The notes below the pieces were generated by a model. That model was not told the DNA's origin and did not search any database. It saw only the letters and a program-made list of their open reading frames with translations. A program made the translations under genes and the position numbers. A stretch of DNA of 64,000 nucleotides, taken from NCBI GenBank assembly GCA_964552655.1, contig CAZKHG010000013.1:1-64000 (forward strand). The letters are read 5' to 3'. The DNA is from CAZKHG01 sp964552655 (GTDB lineage: Bacteria > Bacteroidota > Bacteroidia > Bacteroidales > Tenuifilaceae). Below, piece by piece: positions 28,087-38,302 of the stretch. Position 1 is the first letter of the stretch. The number at the start of each line of letters is the position of its first letter.

Positions 28087-30540
28087 ATGAAGATTTCGTA
28101 TAGTTGGCTTAAACAGTACATAAACATTAACCTTGAGCCAGATGTTGTTTCTCAGATACTTACTTCCATTGGATTGGAAGTTGAAAGTCTTGAAAAGGTT
28201 GAATCTGTGAAAGGGGGACTGAATGGCGTTGTAATTGGTGAAGTGCTTACCTGTGCCAAACACCCCGATGCTGATAAGTTGAGTGTTACAACAGTTAATA
28301 TCGGGAGCAGCGAGCCACTTCATATCGTATGCGGTGCACCCAATGTTGCGCAGGGTCAGAAGGTGGTTGTGGCAACAGTAGGAACTAAACTATATTTTAA
28401 CAATCAGGAAGTTGTAATAAAGAAAGCTAAAATTCGCGGGGAACTTTCGGAGGGCATGATATGCGCTGAGGATGAGCTCGGTCTTGGCACCTCTCATGCT
28501 GGAATTATGGTGCTGGAACCATCTGCTTTGCCCGGGAAACCCGCCAAGGAATATTTTAATTTGGAAGATGACTTTGTTTTTGAGATTGGCCTTACCCCAA
28601 ACCGGATCGATGCTGCGTCGCATTATGGCGTTGCCAGAGACTTAGCCGCTTATCTTAACCTCAAATCTTCAACTAAAACTGTTAAACCATCTGTTGATGA
28701 TTTTAAGGTAGATAATAACAGTTTATACATTCCGGTTGAGATAAAAAATAATGATGCATGCATCCGTTACTCGGGAATTACTATTAAAAATATCAAGGTT
28801 CAACCATCGCCCGATTGGCTTCAGAAAAGAATCCGTTCCATTGGGCTAAACCCAATCAATAATGTGGTTGATGTAACTAATTTTATTCTTCATGAAATAG
28901 GTCAACCACTCCATGCCTTTGATGCCGATGCTATTGAAGGGGGAAAAGTAGTTGTTGGAACTCTTGCTGATAACTCCTCTTTTCTTACACTTGACAGTGT
29001 TGAAAGAAAACTTTCCTCTGATGATTTAATGATTTGTAATGCCAATGCCGGGATGTGTATTGCGGGCGTTTTTGGCGGGCTTAAATCGGGAGTAACCGAA
29101 TCAACAAAAAACCTTTTTATTGAAAGTGCCTGCTTTAACCCTGTTTGGATCAGGAAAACCGCCCGTCGTCATGGACTTCAAACCGATGCTTCGTTTCGCT
29201 ACGAAAGGGGTACCGATCCCAATATTACCATCTGGGCATTAAAGCGGGCTGCTTTACTAATAAAAGAGGTAGCAGGTGGAGAAATTTCCTCCGAGATTGT
29301 TGATGTTTACCCAAACCCGGTTGTTGATTTTAAGGTTGAATTAAACCTTAAACGCGCTGCATCTTTTATCGGGAAAGCCATTCCCGAGGAAACCATAGAC
29401 AAGATTCTCCATGGATTAGAGATTAATATCGAAAAGAAGGTTGGTGACACCTGGTCGCTTAAAGTTCCGCCCTACCGGGTGGATGTTCAACGGGAGGTTG
29501 ATATCTATGAGGAAATACTCCGGATTTATGGTTTCGATAATATTGAGGTAACAGAAAAACTCCTTGGTACTATCAGCTACTCAAAACGTCCGGATTCTCA
29601 TCAGCTTATTAACATGGTTTCAGATGTGCTGACTTCGAACACGTTCAACGAGATAATGTGCAACTCTCTCACCAAAGCAGCTTATTATCAGAATCTTTCT
29701 TCTTTTCCAGCTCAACATTCGGTTAAAATAATGAACCCGTTGAGCAGTGATCTCAACAGTATGCGCCAAACCCTGTTGTTTGGCGGGATGGAAGCCATTC
29801 AGCGAAATACCAACTATCGTAATAGCGACCTAAAATTCTACGAGTTTGGGAATTGCTATAAATATGATCCACAGGCCAACAGAACAAATGACCCGTTAAA
29901 ATCATACAACGAGGAGTTGAGGTTAGGAATTTGGGTTACTGGTAATAAAACCCCTGAAATTTGGATGCAAAAACCAGAAAAAGTTGACTTTTACTTTTTA
30001 AAGGGATTTGTCCATACCATTTTAAACCGGTTTGGTTTTGAAGCGGAAAACCTGGATAGTGAACCCTCTTCGACTGATATTTTCAGCTATGGCTTGACTT
30101 ATATGAATAATGATAAACCTTTTGTATGGTTTGGATTGATTAATCGTAGTATCAACCAGATGTTCGATTTAAAAGCGGATGTTTTTTATGCTGAAGTTTG
30201 CTGGGATGTTTTAATTAAGCAAATATCAAAAACAAAAATATCATACCAGGAATTACCCAAATATCCTGAGGTTCGTCGAGATCTTGCCCTGTTGCTTGAT
30301 AAGAATATCAGCTATAGCCAGATAAGAAAAATAGCATTTGCAACAGAAAGGAAGTTACTTAAAAAGGTTAATTTATTTGATGTTTATGAGGGTAAGAATC
30401 TTGGGGAAAACAAGAAATCCTATGCCGTTAGCTTCATTCTACAGGATGAATCCAAGACCCTGAACGATTTCCAGATTAATAAAACGATGGAAAACCTGAT
30501 AGCTGCATTTGGTAAAGAGCTGAATGCCCAAATCCGTTGA
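28087..30540 (+). CDS. pheT: Phenylalanine--tRNA ligase, beta subunit
   Basis: The beta subunit of the alpha2-beta2 PheRS that charges tRNA-Phe. The 817 residues show the full-length domain order: EMAP/tRNA-binding domain (about 40-150, GVVIGEVLTCAKHPDADKL), B3/4 editing domain, B5 domain, catalytic-like core (ASFRYERGTDP), and the C-terminal ferredoxin-fold anticodon-binding domain (YPEVRRDLALLLD). The start ATG with MKISYSWLKQYINI is the family norm. pheS is not adjacent. The macro-domain gene follows after 3 bp. Confidence 0.97.
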   Translation: MKISYSWLKQYININLEPDVVSQILTSIGLEVESLEKVESVKGGLNGVVIGEVLTCAKHPDADKLSVTTVNIGSSEPLHIVCGAPNVAQGQKVVVATVGTKLYFNNQEVVIKKAKIRGELSEGMICAEDELGLGTSHAGIMVLEPSALPGKPAKEYFNLEDDFVFEIGLTPNRIDAASHYGVARDLAAYLNLKSSTKTVKPSVDDFKVDNNSLYIPVEIKNNDACIRYSGITIKNIKVQPSPDWLQKRIRSIGLNPINNVVDVTNFILHEIGQPLHAFDADAIEGGKVVVGTLADNSSFLTLDSVERKLSSDDLMICNANAGMCIAGVFGGLKSGVTESTKNLFIESACFNPVWIRKTARRHGLQTDASFRYERGTDPNITIWALKRAALLIKEVAGGEISSEIVDVYPNPVVDFKVELNLKRAASFIGKAIPEETIDKILHGLEINIEKKVGDTWSLKVPPYRVDVQREVDIYEEILRIYGFDNIEVTEKLLGTISYSKRPDSHQLINMVSDVLTSNTFNEIMCNSLTKAAYYQNLSSFPAQHSVKIMNPLSSDLNSMRQTLLFGGMEAIQRNTNYRNSDLKFYEFGNCYKYDPQANRTNDPLKSYNEELRLGIWVTGNKTPEIWMQKPEKVDFYFLKGFVHTILNRFGFEAENLDSEPSSTDIFSYGLTYMNNDKPFVWFGLINRSINQMFDLKADVFYAEVCWDVLIKQISKTKISYQELPKYPEVRRDLALLLDKNISYSQIRKIAFATERKLLKKVNLFDVYEGKNLGENKKSYAVSFILQDESKTLNDFQINKTMENLIAAFGKELNAQIR

Positions 30541-30543
30541 AAA

Positions 30544-31053
30544 ATGGGTATTATTGAATTGCTGAAAGGGGATATAACCCAGCTTGAAGTTACAGCAATA
30601 GTTAATGCTGCAAACCAAAGTTTACTTGGCGGTGGTGGAGTTGATGGTGCAATTCACAGGGCAGCCGGTCCTCAATTATTGGAAGAATGTAGAGAAATTG
30701 GGGGTTGTCCTACTGGCGAAGCTCGTTTGACCAAAGGGTATAACCTGCCTGCAAAATATGTAATTCATACAGTAGGGCCGGTTTGGAGAGGTGGAATTCA
30801 TAATGAGTTTACATTACTCAGAAATGCTTACTTCAACAGCCTGACCTTAGCATTTGAAAACAAGATGGATTCAGTGGCATTTCCCAACATCAGCACAGGT
30901 GTTTATGGATTCCCTAAAAATCAGGCTTCAGATATTGCTGTTAAGGCAGTGAAGGATTTTCTATCAGGAAATAAATACCCTCATAAAGTAATCTTTGTAT
31001 GCTTTGATGATGAAAACTTTTCAATTTACAGAAAAATCCTTGCCCTCTATTAA
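30544..31053 (+). CDS. Macro-domain ADP-ribose/O-acetyl-ADP-ribose hydrolase
   Basis: A 169-residue single macro domain of the MacroD/YmdB type, which hydrolyses O-acetyl-ADP-ribose or removes ADP-ribose from proteins. The ADP-ribose pocket is clear: VNAANQSLLGGGGVDGAIHRAAG (residues about 20-42, with the catalytic-type NAAN and GGGGVDG loops), and the distal loop FPNISTGVYGFP. It begins 3 bp after pheT and is likely cotranslated with it. Its link to PheRS is only positional. Confidence 0.93.
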   Translation: MGIIELLKGDITQLEVTAIVNAANQSLLGGGGVDGAIHRAAGPQLLEECREIGGCPTGEARLTKGYNLPAKYVIHTVGPVWRGGIHNEFTLLRNAYFNSLTLAFENKMDSVAFPNISTGVYGFPKNQASDIAVKAVKDFLSGNKYPHKVIFVCFDDENFSIYRKILALY

Positions 31054-31055
31054 AA

Positions 31056-31078
31056 AAACCGAGGCATAACCTCGGTTT
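31056..31078 (-). terminator. Terminator shared between gyrB (-) and the macro-domain gene
   Basis: Perfect 9-bp stem AAACCGAGG / CCTCGGTTT (31056-31064, 31070-31078) with a 5-nt loop. On the minus strand it is followed by a run of T, suiting gyrB, whose stop is about 24 bp before it. The plus strand ends in TTTAAGG, a weaker signal for the pheT transcript. Confidence 0.75.
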
Positions 31079-31101
31079 AAGGTATATTTTAACACTCAAT
31101 G

Positions 31102-33090
31102 TTAAATATCAATATTTGCATATTTGGCATGCTTCTCTATAAATTCCCTGCGGGGTGGAACCTCATCGCCCATAAGCATTGAGAAGATACGATCTGCTTC
31201 AGCAGCACTCTCAATGGTAACCTGGCGTAGTAAACGTGTTGCAGGGTTCATGGTTGTTTCCCACAGCTGCTCGGCATTCATCTCTCCAAGACCTTTATAT
31301 CGTTGGATATGAACTGATCCTTCACGTCCCTTTCCAATTTCCTCTACAGCCTTAACTCGATCCTCCTCATTCCAGCAGTAGCGTTCCTCTTTCCCTTTCT
31401 TTACAAGGTAAAGTGGCGGTGTTGCAATGTAAAGATGCCCTTCGTTAATAAGATCGGTCATATATCTGAAAAAGAAAGTCATAATCAGCGTGGCAATATG
31501 GCTACCATCCACGTCCGCATCGGTCATAATTATTATTTTATTGTACCTGAGTTTTGAGAGGTTAAGAGCTTTGCTGTCCTCTTCGGTGCCAATTGTAACG
31601 CCCAGAGCGGTAAAAATATTCTTGATTTCCTCATTCTCAAATATTTTATGCAGCATCGCTTTTTCAACATTCAGGATTTTACCCCGGAGAGGAAGAATAG
31701 CTTGAAAACTCCTGTCACGTCCTTGTTTTGCGGTTCCGCCGGCCGAGTCTCCCTCGACCAGGTAAACCTCGGTTTTAAAGGGATCTTTATCTGAGCAATC
31801 GGATAGCTTACCCGGAAGTCCTGACCCGGATAGAACAGATTTACGCTGAACCAGTTCCCTTGCTTTACGGGCAGCATGTCGGGCTTGTGCAGCAAGGATA
31901 ACCTTTTGAACAATGGTTCGGGCATCTTTTGGATTTTCCTCCAGGTAGTTTGTCAAAGCCTCACTTACAGCCTGATCAACGGACAGGCTTACCTCAGAGT
32001 TTCCCAATTTTGTTTTGGTTTGACCTTCGAACTGTGGTTCTAATACTTTGACCGAAATAATGGCGGTTAACCCTTCGCGAAAATCATCCCCGTTGATATC
32101 AAATTTTAGTTTGGTCAGCATCCCCGAATCCTCAGCATATTTCTTGAGTGTACGGGTTAATGCTCTTCTGAATCCTGTTAAATGCGTACCCCCCTCTACG
32201 GTGTTGATATTGTTGACATATGAGTGGACGTTTTCGGAGAATGAGGTATTGTACTGCATGGCAACCTCAACGGGAACATCATTCTTTTCGGATTCAATAT
32301 AAATGGTTTTTTCAATCAAGCTTTCCCGGTTAATGTCAAGAAATTTAACAAATTCTTTTAACCCGTCAGTCGAAAGAAACTGATCACTCCTGTAATGCTT
32401 ACCGTTACCATTCTCTTCAATTTCCCTTTTGTCTGTTATGGTTAAGATTATGCCCTTGTTCAGGAAGGCAAGCTCGCGTAATCTGGAGGCTAAAACCTCG
32501 TAATGGTATTCAGTAGATTGATTGAAAATTTGCTCATCGGGCATAAAGTATATAGAGGTTCCGGTTTTTTCAGTTGTCCCAATAATTTCAACATCAGAAA
32601 GAGCTTTGCCTCGGGAGTACTCCTGCCTGTAAATTTTACCATCGCGATATACTTCTGCTATAAGTGTTTTGGATAATGCATTGACGCACGAAACACCAAC
32701 ACCATGCAATCCCCCGGAAACCTTATATGAACCCTTGTCGAATTTGCCTCCTGCGTGAAGAACGGTCATCACAACTTCAAGAGCAGATTTTTTCTCTTTC
32801 TCATGGTAGTCAACGGGAATACCTCTTCCATCGTCAACTACGGTAATTCCGCCATCTTCGTTAATGATTACATCAATCCTGGTGCAAAAACCTCCTAGTG
32901 CTTCATCTATTGAATTATCAACCACTTCATATACCAAATGGTGAAGCCCCTTTGTGCCGGTATCGCCAATATACATTGCTGGTCGTAACCGGACTGCTTC
33001 AAGCCCTTCGAGAACCTGAATACTGTCAGCTGAATACTCGGATTTTTCGTTTGTGGAGTTTAAATCTTTTACATTTTCTAATTCATTCAT
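31102..33090 (-). CDS. gyrB: DNA gyrase subunit B
   Basis: The ATPase subunit of gyrase, which introduces negative supercoils. The 662 residues show a GHKL ATPase domain (VDNSIDEALGG, GRGIPVDYH, GGLHGVGVSCVNALS), a TOPRIM domain (YLVEGDSAGGTAKQGRDR, TDADVDGSHI), PLRGKILNVEKA, and the C-terminal QRYKGLGEMNAEQLWETT, which is typical of GyrB rather than ParE. Length is the short form without a long insertion, as usual in Bacteroidota. Its minus-strand upstream region carries TACTTTTG. Confidence 0.95.
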   Translation of the reverse strand: MNELENVKDLNSTNEKSEYSADSIQVLEGLEAVRLRPAMYIGDTGTKGLHHLVYEVVDNSIDEALGGFCTRIDVIINEDGGITVVDDGRGIPVDYHEKEKKSALEVVMTVLHAGGKFDKGSYKVSGGLHGVGVSCVNALSKTLIAEVYRDGKIYRQEYSRGKALSDVEIIGTTEKTGTSIYFMPDEQIFNQSTEYHYEVLASRLRELAFLNKGIILTITDKREIEENGNGKHYRSDQFLSTDGLKEFVKFLDINRESLIEKTIYIESEKNDVPVEVAMQYNTSFSENVHSYVNNINTVEGGTHLTGFRRALTRTLKKYAEDSGMLTKLKFDINGDDFREGLTAIISVKVLEPQFEGQTKTKLGNSEVSLSVDQAVSEALTNYLEENPKDARTIVQKVILAAQARHAARKARELVQRKSVLSGSGLPGKLSDCSDKDPFKTEVYLVEGDSAGGTAKQGRDRSFQAILPLRGKILNVEKAMLHKIFENEEIKNIFTALGVTIGTEEDSKALNLSKLRYNKIIIMTDADVDGSHIATLIMTFFFRYMTDLINEGHLYIATPPLYLVKKGKEERYCWNEEDRVKAVEEIGKGREGSVHIQRYKGLGEMNAEQLWETTMNPATRLLRQVTIESAAEADRIFSMLMGDEVPPRREFIEKHAKYANIDI

Positions 33091-33180
33091 ATCTTAAACC
33101 TTTCTAACATCACTAAATCAACATTATAATTTGTAAAAATCTGAAAATTAATTACATAGCTAATTCGGGAACAAAGCATA

Positions 33181-33188
33181 CAAAAGTA
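33181..33188 (-). promoter_or_regulatory. -7 box of gyrB
   Basis: Reads TACTTTTG on the minus strand, a perfect TAnnTTTG, implying a leader of about 85 nt. A CAAA that could act as a -33 box lies only 14 bp away, too close for the usual spacing. Confidence 0.4.
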
Positions 33189-33360
33189 GCAAAAAAATAC
33201 GACAAACTGCTATTCCTTATTAGTATTTTATGATTTTTAAATAATTGATAAACAATATGTTGAAATATTTTTTTAAATGATTTTGATCATTTTTTGATAA
33301 CCTAATAAACGTCTGATTACCAGAATGGTATAATCCAATCGGATTGGGTTGATAAGTAGT

Positions 33361-35034
33361 TTAGAATGAATAAGTTAAACCAACCTTTGCGTTGAATTGT
33401 TGCATAGGGTATAAGTACCAGAGGTCATATTTAGAGGATGTAATATTATTCAGGTTTATGAACACTGAAAATCTTTTAGTATAACGATACTCAGCCCCAA
33501 TATTCAAATCAAGTAAACCTTCCAGTTTCTTAACAGGCTCAGCGGGGTTAAATGTTTGAACATAGCGCTTACCTGAAAGATAAAATTCAAAATCGAATAT
33601 AAATTTGTTTTTAACATTATATTTTAAAAGTGCGAAAGCGTTATAATCTGGCAGATGCCAGGGTTTTTCGAGGTTATTCAAGGTGTAACTGTTAAAATCG
33701 GCTTTCATGATAAGGGTTATCTTTTCATCTACCTCATAGGCAATTTCCCCAAACACCTTTTTATGTACCATATTGTCCGATACAACTTTAAACCGGTTTA
33801 AAAGCGGATTTGCCGGATCAATGGAATAGTTTACGAAGAAGTACATGCTATCAACCAAAGAGTAGCTAGCAAAAACATTATACGAAACCCTTGAACTGAA
33901 ATTCCCTTTGATTCCCCCTTTAAGAATCAGCTTATGGCTGGTGTTCCAAACCTTAGTGCCTGGAGCAATCCAGGGGTTTTCCATTGATATTTTGGAATAA
34001 GGATTTTCTTCCAGGTACCCATCAATCTCAACGTAGGGTATAAAATAGTGGCTGATAATGTCATACGAGATCAACCCTTTGGGGTAAAAAAACGGTTGTT
34101 TGCTGGTTGAGTAGGCATCATAGAGGTAAGTAACCCCGGCAAGAACCCGCCATTGTTTACCAAAAAGGTTAATCCAGGGCGAAATGGTAATAATGGTATT
34201 GTTTGCAGTATCCAGCGAGGAGTTATTCATGTAATGTTTAAAGGTAATATCGCCGCCGAAATGCTCAGATTTAAGAAACTTGTTGATGCTGAAGGATGAT
34301 TTGATCAGGCTCTGCGCCATGTCAAAATCATCGGCGAAATGGTTAAAACCTGCTAAAAAGTGATAATTTACATGGGTTGAATCTGTATGAGTGGAGTAGT
34401 AGCTGATTGAAGAACCAAACGAATTATATTTTTGAGTATATGGTTTATCACCGGGGTTATAGCTGATGGTTTTTGGGTAACCATAGTAGGAAACAAACCG
34501 GTTCTCAAAATCAGCCTGCGCTGATAGTACTGATTTTTCAAAAATCCGTTTCCCGAAAATTGCAAGATCTGTTTTCCCTAAATCGGAATCCACCTTGTTC
34601 CCATTGTTCAGTTTAATCTTGCCAAACGATGAATTGTGCATCAACCAAGCTCCGTATGAGTATTCTTTGCTCCTTTTATTGTTAAAATAGATCTCGGCCA
34701 GAGGTGATGTGTAGTTGCCAAACCCCAGTTTTATGTATGAACTCAGCAAATCGGTTTTTGGTTCAGGTAACATTTTTGCCGGTGTTATCGGATTTACCGA
34801 AAAAAAGGTATTAATGGGTCGCTGGGTAATGGTATAGGTAATATTCGGAACAATTTTCAGGGTATCTTCAATTTTGGGGAGCAGGTTGATCTTAAATGCA
34901 TCAGAAATTGAGGGTTCGTAAGGTCTTACAACATAAACCTCCTTCTTTAGATTATCATCCTGACCAAATAAGCTCATTGCTGTCAGCAATATTGCTGAAC
35001 ACATTGTAAACCTGATGATTAATTTCATTAACAT
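33361..35034 (-). CDS. Outer-membrane beta-barrel protein without plug
   Basis: A 557-residue exported protein (signal peptide ending about residue 24, LFG-Q). After it comes VYVVRPYEPSISDAFKINLLPKIEDT, a conserved leader, then a long region of alternating aromatic strands ending in a terminal aromatic residue (GLTYSF), as in outer-membrane barrels. I see no CarboxypepD-like or plug domain, so it is not a complete TonB-dependent receptor, although relatives are often so named. The gene lies 26 bp downstream of the large TPR protein, which suggests a two-gene system. Function unknown. Confidence 0.75.
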   Translation of the reverse strand: MLMKLIIRFTMCSAILLTAMSLFGQDDNLKKEVYVVRPYEPSISDAFKINLLPKIEDTLKIVPNITYTITQRPINTFFSVNPITPAKMLPEPKTDLLSSYIKLGFGNYTSPLAEIYFNNKRSKEYSYGAWLMHNSSFGKIKLNNGNKVDSDLGKTDLAIFGKRIFEKSVLSAQADFENRFVSYYGYPKTISYNPGDKPYTQKYNSFGSSISYYSTHTDSTHVNYHFLAGFNHFADDFDMAQSLIKSSFSINKFLKSEHFGGDITFKHYMNNSSLDTANNTIITISPWINLFGKQWRVLAGVTYLYDAYSTSKQPFFYPKGLISYDIISHYFIPYVEIDGYLEENPYSKISMENPWIAPGTKVWNTSHKLILKGGIKGNFSSRVSYNVFASYSLVDSMYFFVNYSIDPANPLLNRFKVVSDNMVHKKVFGEIAYEVDEKITLIMKADFNSYTLNNLEKPWHLPDYNAFALLKYNVKNKFIFDFEFYLSGKRYVQTFNPAEPVKKLEGLLDLNIGAEYRYTKRFSVFINLNNITSSKYDLWYLYPMQQFNAKVGLTYSF

Positions 35035-35060
35035 ACTGAACTTTTTATTCTATAGCTATA

Positions 35061-38000
35061 CTATTTAACACGTGTAGAATCGGAATTAATTTTGAGCTGC
35101 TTATTTTTTTCTGCCTTCACCAGAATATTCAATTTTTCCAACGCCAGATCTACAATTCCATCATCGGGAACTGAGTACCCATCAATAACGCTTTGCAGGG
35201 TGGCTTTTGCCTGGAAAAAGTCATCCTTGTTGGCGTAGATATCGGCAAGAAGAATGAAACTTTTGGCAAGCCAATACTGATGCGGGGTGTTCTTTTCTGC
35301 GAATGCAAAAATTTCCTTTTCGGCTTTATCCAGATTCTTCTTGTTGATTAAAATTTCAACCATTCTGTATTTGGACTCTGCTCCTTCGCGGGTTTTAAGG
35401 TTACTGGCAATCCTGGAATATTCATCAAAGGCCTCATCCTCTTTATTAAGGGCCATTAGTGAAGTTGCTCGTTTGAACCGGGCTTCACGTTCCAATTCAA
35501 CCGGAATCTTTTCGGTTTGTAAAACTTTACCGGCCGATAATATGGTTTCTTCATATCGTTTTAAGGCGAAAGAACAGCGTAGCTTTCCGATACGTGCTTC
35601 GAGCAGGTTGCTTTTCAGTTCGGCTAAATTTTCAAGCTGGTCATAGTTCTGGAAAGCTTCATCGTATTTCATTTTAGAGAAGAGGATCTGCGAGGTATAG
35701 AGTAGAGCCTGTTCTGTAAAATCGTTTTTCTGTCGTTGAATCACCTGGTTGAATGCGGTTAGGGCTTGGTCAGGGTTTGATGTTTTATAGTAACAATCGC
35801 CAATGTAGTAGCTGGCATTCAGGATGAAGCTGCCTTTTGGGTAATTGTCTAAATAACCCTGAAGTGCAGGAATTGATTTGTTGCAATCACCGGCCATATA
35901 AGTTTTTTCTGCAGCCATGTAAGTTAATGAGTCTTTTTCAGCCAGTCCGATGTTAGCAAAATTTCCCAGTTTTGATGAATAGGTAAAGTATGATTCCACA
36001 TCGCCTTTATCAACATAAATGTTTCTGATCCCCACCAGGGCATTTTTTGATTCTGGCGTTCCGGGGTACTCTTCAACTACTCTTTTATAATATATTGCAG
36101 AGCTATCCAGATTATCCTGGTTGTAATATATTAATCCCAGCTGAACCATTGATTTTACGTAGTAGCTGCTTCCGGGATAGTCCTTCACTATTTTCTGGTA
36201 GAATTTCGCTGCATCAACCGGTTGGTTCAGTACCATGTAGCTTTCCGCCAATTCGTAAAAAGCATCATCAAGGTAGTTGGAAGTTTTGTAATTGTTGATA
36301 AGCCTTAACAGGTACTCATTTTTCTTGAGTGGGCGTTCTACCAAACCCAGCGAAAACCCACTCTGAAAAGTTGCATAATCGGCATCAATAGTGTTAATTG
36401 CTGCGGCTTTATCGTAGTAATCAATTGCAGCCCAGTATTTTCGTTGAATGAAAAATGAATCACCAATTCGGTTGAACGCATCACCAACAAATTGTGTTTG
36501 TTCGTTTTTGCTTAGGGTAGTATATTTTCTGAACCATACAATGGCATCATCGTACAATTTCTGTTTAAAATAACAGTACCCAAGGTTGTAATGCGCCAGG
36601 TTGAATTCCGGTAAGCCAAATGCACCGGGCGATAGGATAAACTGGTTGTAGTTTTCGGCAGCCTTATCAAATTTTCCCAGCTTATAATATGCTTCCGCCT
36701 GCCAGTATAAGGTTTGTGCAAATATAGTTTTATTAAAATCGGGGTATTTCAGGGAGAGGTTAAATTTTTCAATTGCTTCTGTATAATTCAGGTTCTGAAA
36801 TAGTTCTAACGCTCTGAAGAAGGCCACTCTCTGGTAGGCCTGTTTTGTACTTGCATCCTTATTCTTCATTTTTTCCAGCGATTCAAGAGCATTCTGATAG
36901 TTCCTGGTATTCATGTATGCAAGAACTAGATAGTTGTATGCCTCATCAATTCTTTTGCTATTGGGGAAGAGCTGGATGTATTCCTGAAAAGCCTCAATGG
37001 CTTCGTTGAATGGGGAATATAGAAGTTCGTAGGTTATTTTAGCAAAATTGAAAAGGGCATCCTCCTTGATTATTTGATCGAAATTGGTTTTAGAAGCCAA
37101 TGAAAAGGCTTGCCGGGCTTTGTTTTTATCTTTTAAATTCAGGTAGCAATCGGCAAGGTGGTAGTTGGCGTTCTGGCTCAGGGAATCCTCAAGGGTTGAA
37201 ACTCTTTCCAAAAATTTTGCAGCTTCTGCGTAATTTTGATTTTTGTAGTAAACAAACCCGATAAGGTAGTAGTCGTCACGCGATATCTGAGGCGCTTTTT
37301 GCTGGTATTGTTCAAGGTAAGGTATTGCTTTGTCGTACTGTTTTAACCTGTAATACGATTCGCCAATTAAACGGGCAATTTCGGGGGCTCTTTTAGTTGT
37401 GGCTGTTTCCAGAAGTTTTGGTGCATAGCTCACCACTTTTTCCCAATCCCTTTGCAGGTAAAAAATCTGGGAGATATAATATGGGACAAGCGGTGAAAAG
37501 GTTGGGTCATCTTTCAGGTTTTCGAAACCTTTAAGTGCTGTGGCATATTTTTTTTGATGATAAGCAATATGCGAGTAGTAATAGGTTGCAGGGGAGGAAT
37601 ATTTGTTATCAGTATCCTTGATGTCAAAAAAGAACTTATTGGCCGATTCATAATCATTTAGGCTGAAATAGCAGTAACCGAACATAAATTGCAACTCCGA
37701 TTTTTTCTCCAAGGATAACGCATTTTTATCAATGTTTTTGAACCAATACAATGCATTTCGATAATCTTTATCGGTGTAACGAAGTTTGCCCATCTCAAAG
37801 TAGGCAAGGTTAATTTTCTGACTTTCAGGATAGTTGTTAATGAAAGAGCCTATAAGATATTCGGCATCATCATTGGTTAATTCAATTGCGCATATAGCTC
37901 TGTAAAATTCGGCATCTGATTTTAGCTGGTTGGAGTTTATATTGGGATCAGCGGATACCTTTTCAAAAACCTTTTGGGCATCCCCTAATTTTCCTTTATT

Positions 38001-38129
38001 GTAAAGCTCCAAGCCCTTTCTGAAAAGTACATCAGGTTGAGTGTAAATTGATGACTCCTGTGCAACGAGGTAAACCGGACCAAGAAACAGTATTAATCCT
38101 GCAAGTAGCCTTATAAGTTGTTTAAGCAT
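35061..38129 (-). CDS. Large TPR-repeat exported protein
   Basis: A 1022-residue protein with a signal peptide (hydrophobic 7-21, cleavage near AQ-ESS) and TPR/SEL1-like repeats over almost the whole length. The units (for example KFDKAAENYNQFI, DAAKFYQKIVKDYPGS, DLDSSAIYYKRVVEEYPGTPES) are typical TPR helices with tyrosine and alanine at the packing positions. It should act as a periplasmic or outer-membrane-associated scaffold. It directly precedes the barrel protein. The pairing recalls outer-membrane biogenesis helpers, but no activity can be assigned. Confidence 0.85.
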   Translation of the reverse strand: MLKQLIRLLAGLILFLGPVYLVAQESSIYTQPDVLFRKGLELYNKGKLGDAQKVFEKVSADPNINSNQLKSDAEFYRAICAIELTNDDAEYLIGSFINNYPESQKINLAYFEMGKLRYTDKDYRNALYWFKNIDKNALSLEKKSELQFMFGYCYFSLNDYESANKFFFDIKDTDNKYSSPATYYYSHIAYHQKKYATALKGFENLKDDPTFSPLVPYYISQIFYLQRDWEKVVSYAPKLLETATTKRAPEIARLIGESYYRLKQYDKAIPYLEQYQQKAPQISRDDYYLIGFVYYKNQNYAEAAKFLERVSTLEDSLSQNANYHLADCYLNLKDKNKARQAFSLASKTNFDQIIKEDALFNFAKITYELLYSPFNEAIEAFQEYIQLFPNSKRIDEAYNYLVLAYMNTRNYQNALESLEKMKNKDASTKQAYQRVAFFRALELFQNLNYTEAIEKFNLSLKYPDFNKTIFAQTLYWQAEAYYKLGKFDKAAENYNQFILSPGAFGLPEFNLAHYNLGYCYFKQKLYDDAIVWFRKYTTLSKNEQTQFVGDAFNRIGDSFFIQRKYWAAIDYYDKAAAINTIDADYATFQSGFSLGLVERPLKKNEYLLRLINNYKTSNYLDDAFYELAESYMVLNQPVDAAKFYQKIVKDYPGSSYYVKSMVQLGLIYYNQDNLDSSAIYYKRVVEEYPGTPESKNALVGIRNIYVDKGDVESYFTYSSKLGNFANIGLAEKDSLTYMAAEKTYMAGDCNKSIPALQGYLDNYPKGSFILNASYYIGDCYYKTSNPDQALTAFNQVIQRQKNDFTEQALLYTSQILFSKMKYDEAFQNYDQLENLAELKSNLLEARIGKLRCSFALKRYEETILSAGKVLQTEKIPVELEREARFKRATSLMALNKEDEAFDEYSRIASNLKTREGAESKYRMVEILINKKNLDKAEKEIFAFAEKNTPHQYWLAKSFILLADIYANKDDFFQAKATLQSVIDGYSVPDDGIVDLALEKLNILVKAEKNKQLKINSDSTRVK

Positions 38130-38302
38130 AAATCTGATTTAGATTAATCGGTAAAAATAGTAAGAAAAGCCCAATGGGCATTATCATAATAAACTCTTTT
38201 AATTAACATTTAACTGTTAATAAGTTGATTTATTGTGAGAAGTTGGCTAAGGATAAAATAAATCTTAACTATTTTTATAGGTGGGGAAGGGGAGTAGTAC
38301 GT

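Noticed and set aside
36047..36298. Antisense frames in the TPR gene
   Set aside because: Repetitive codon patterns of the TPR gene create open antisense frames; none has a domain.
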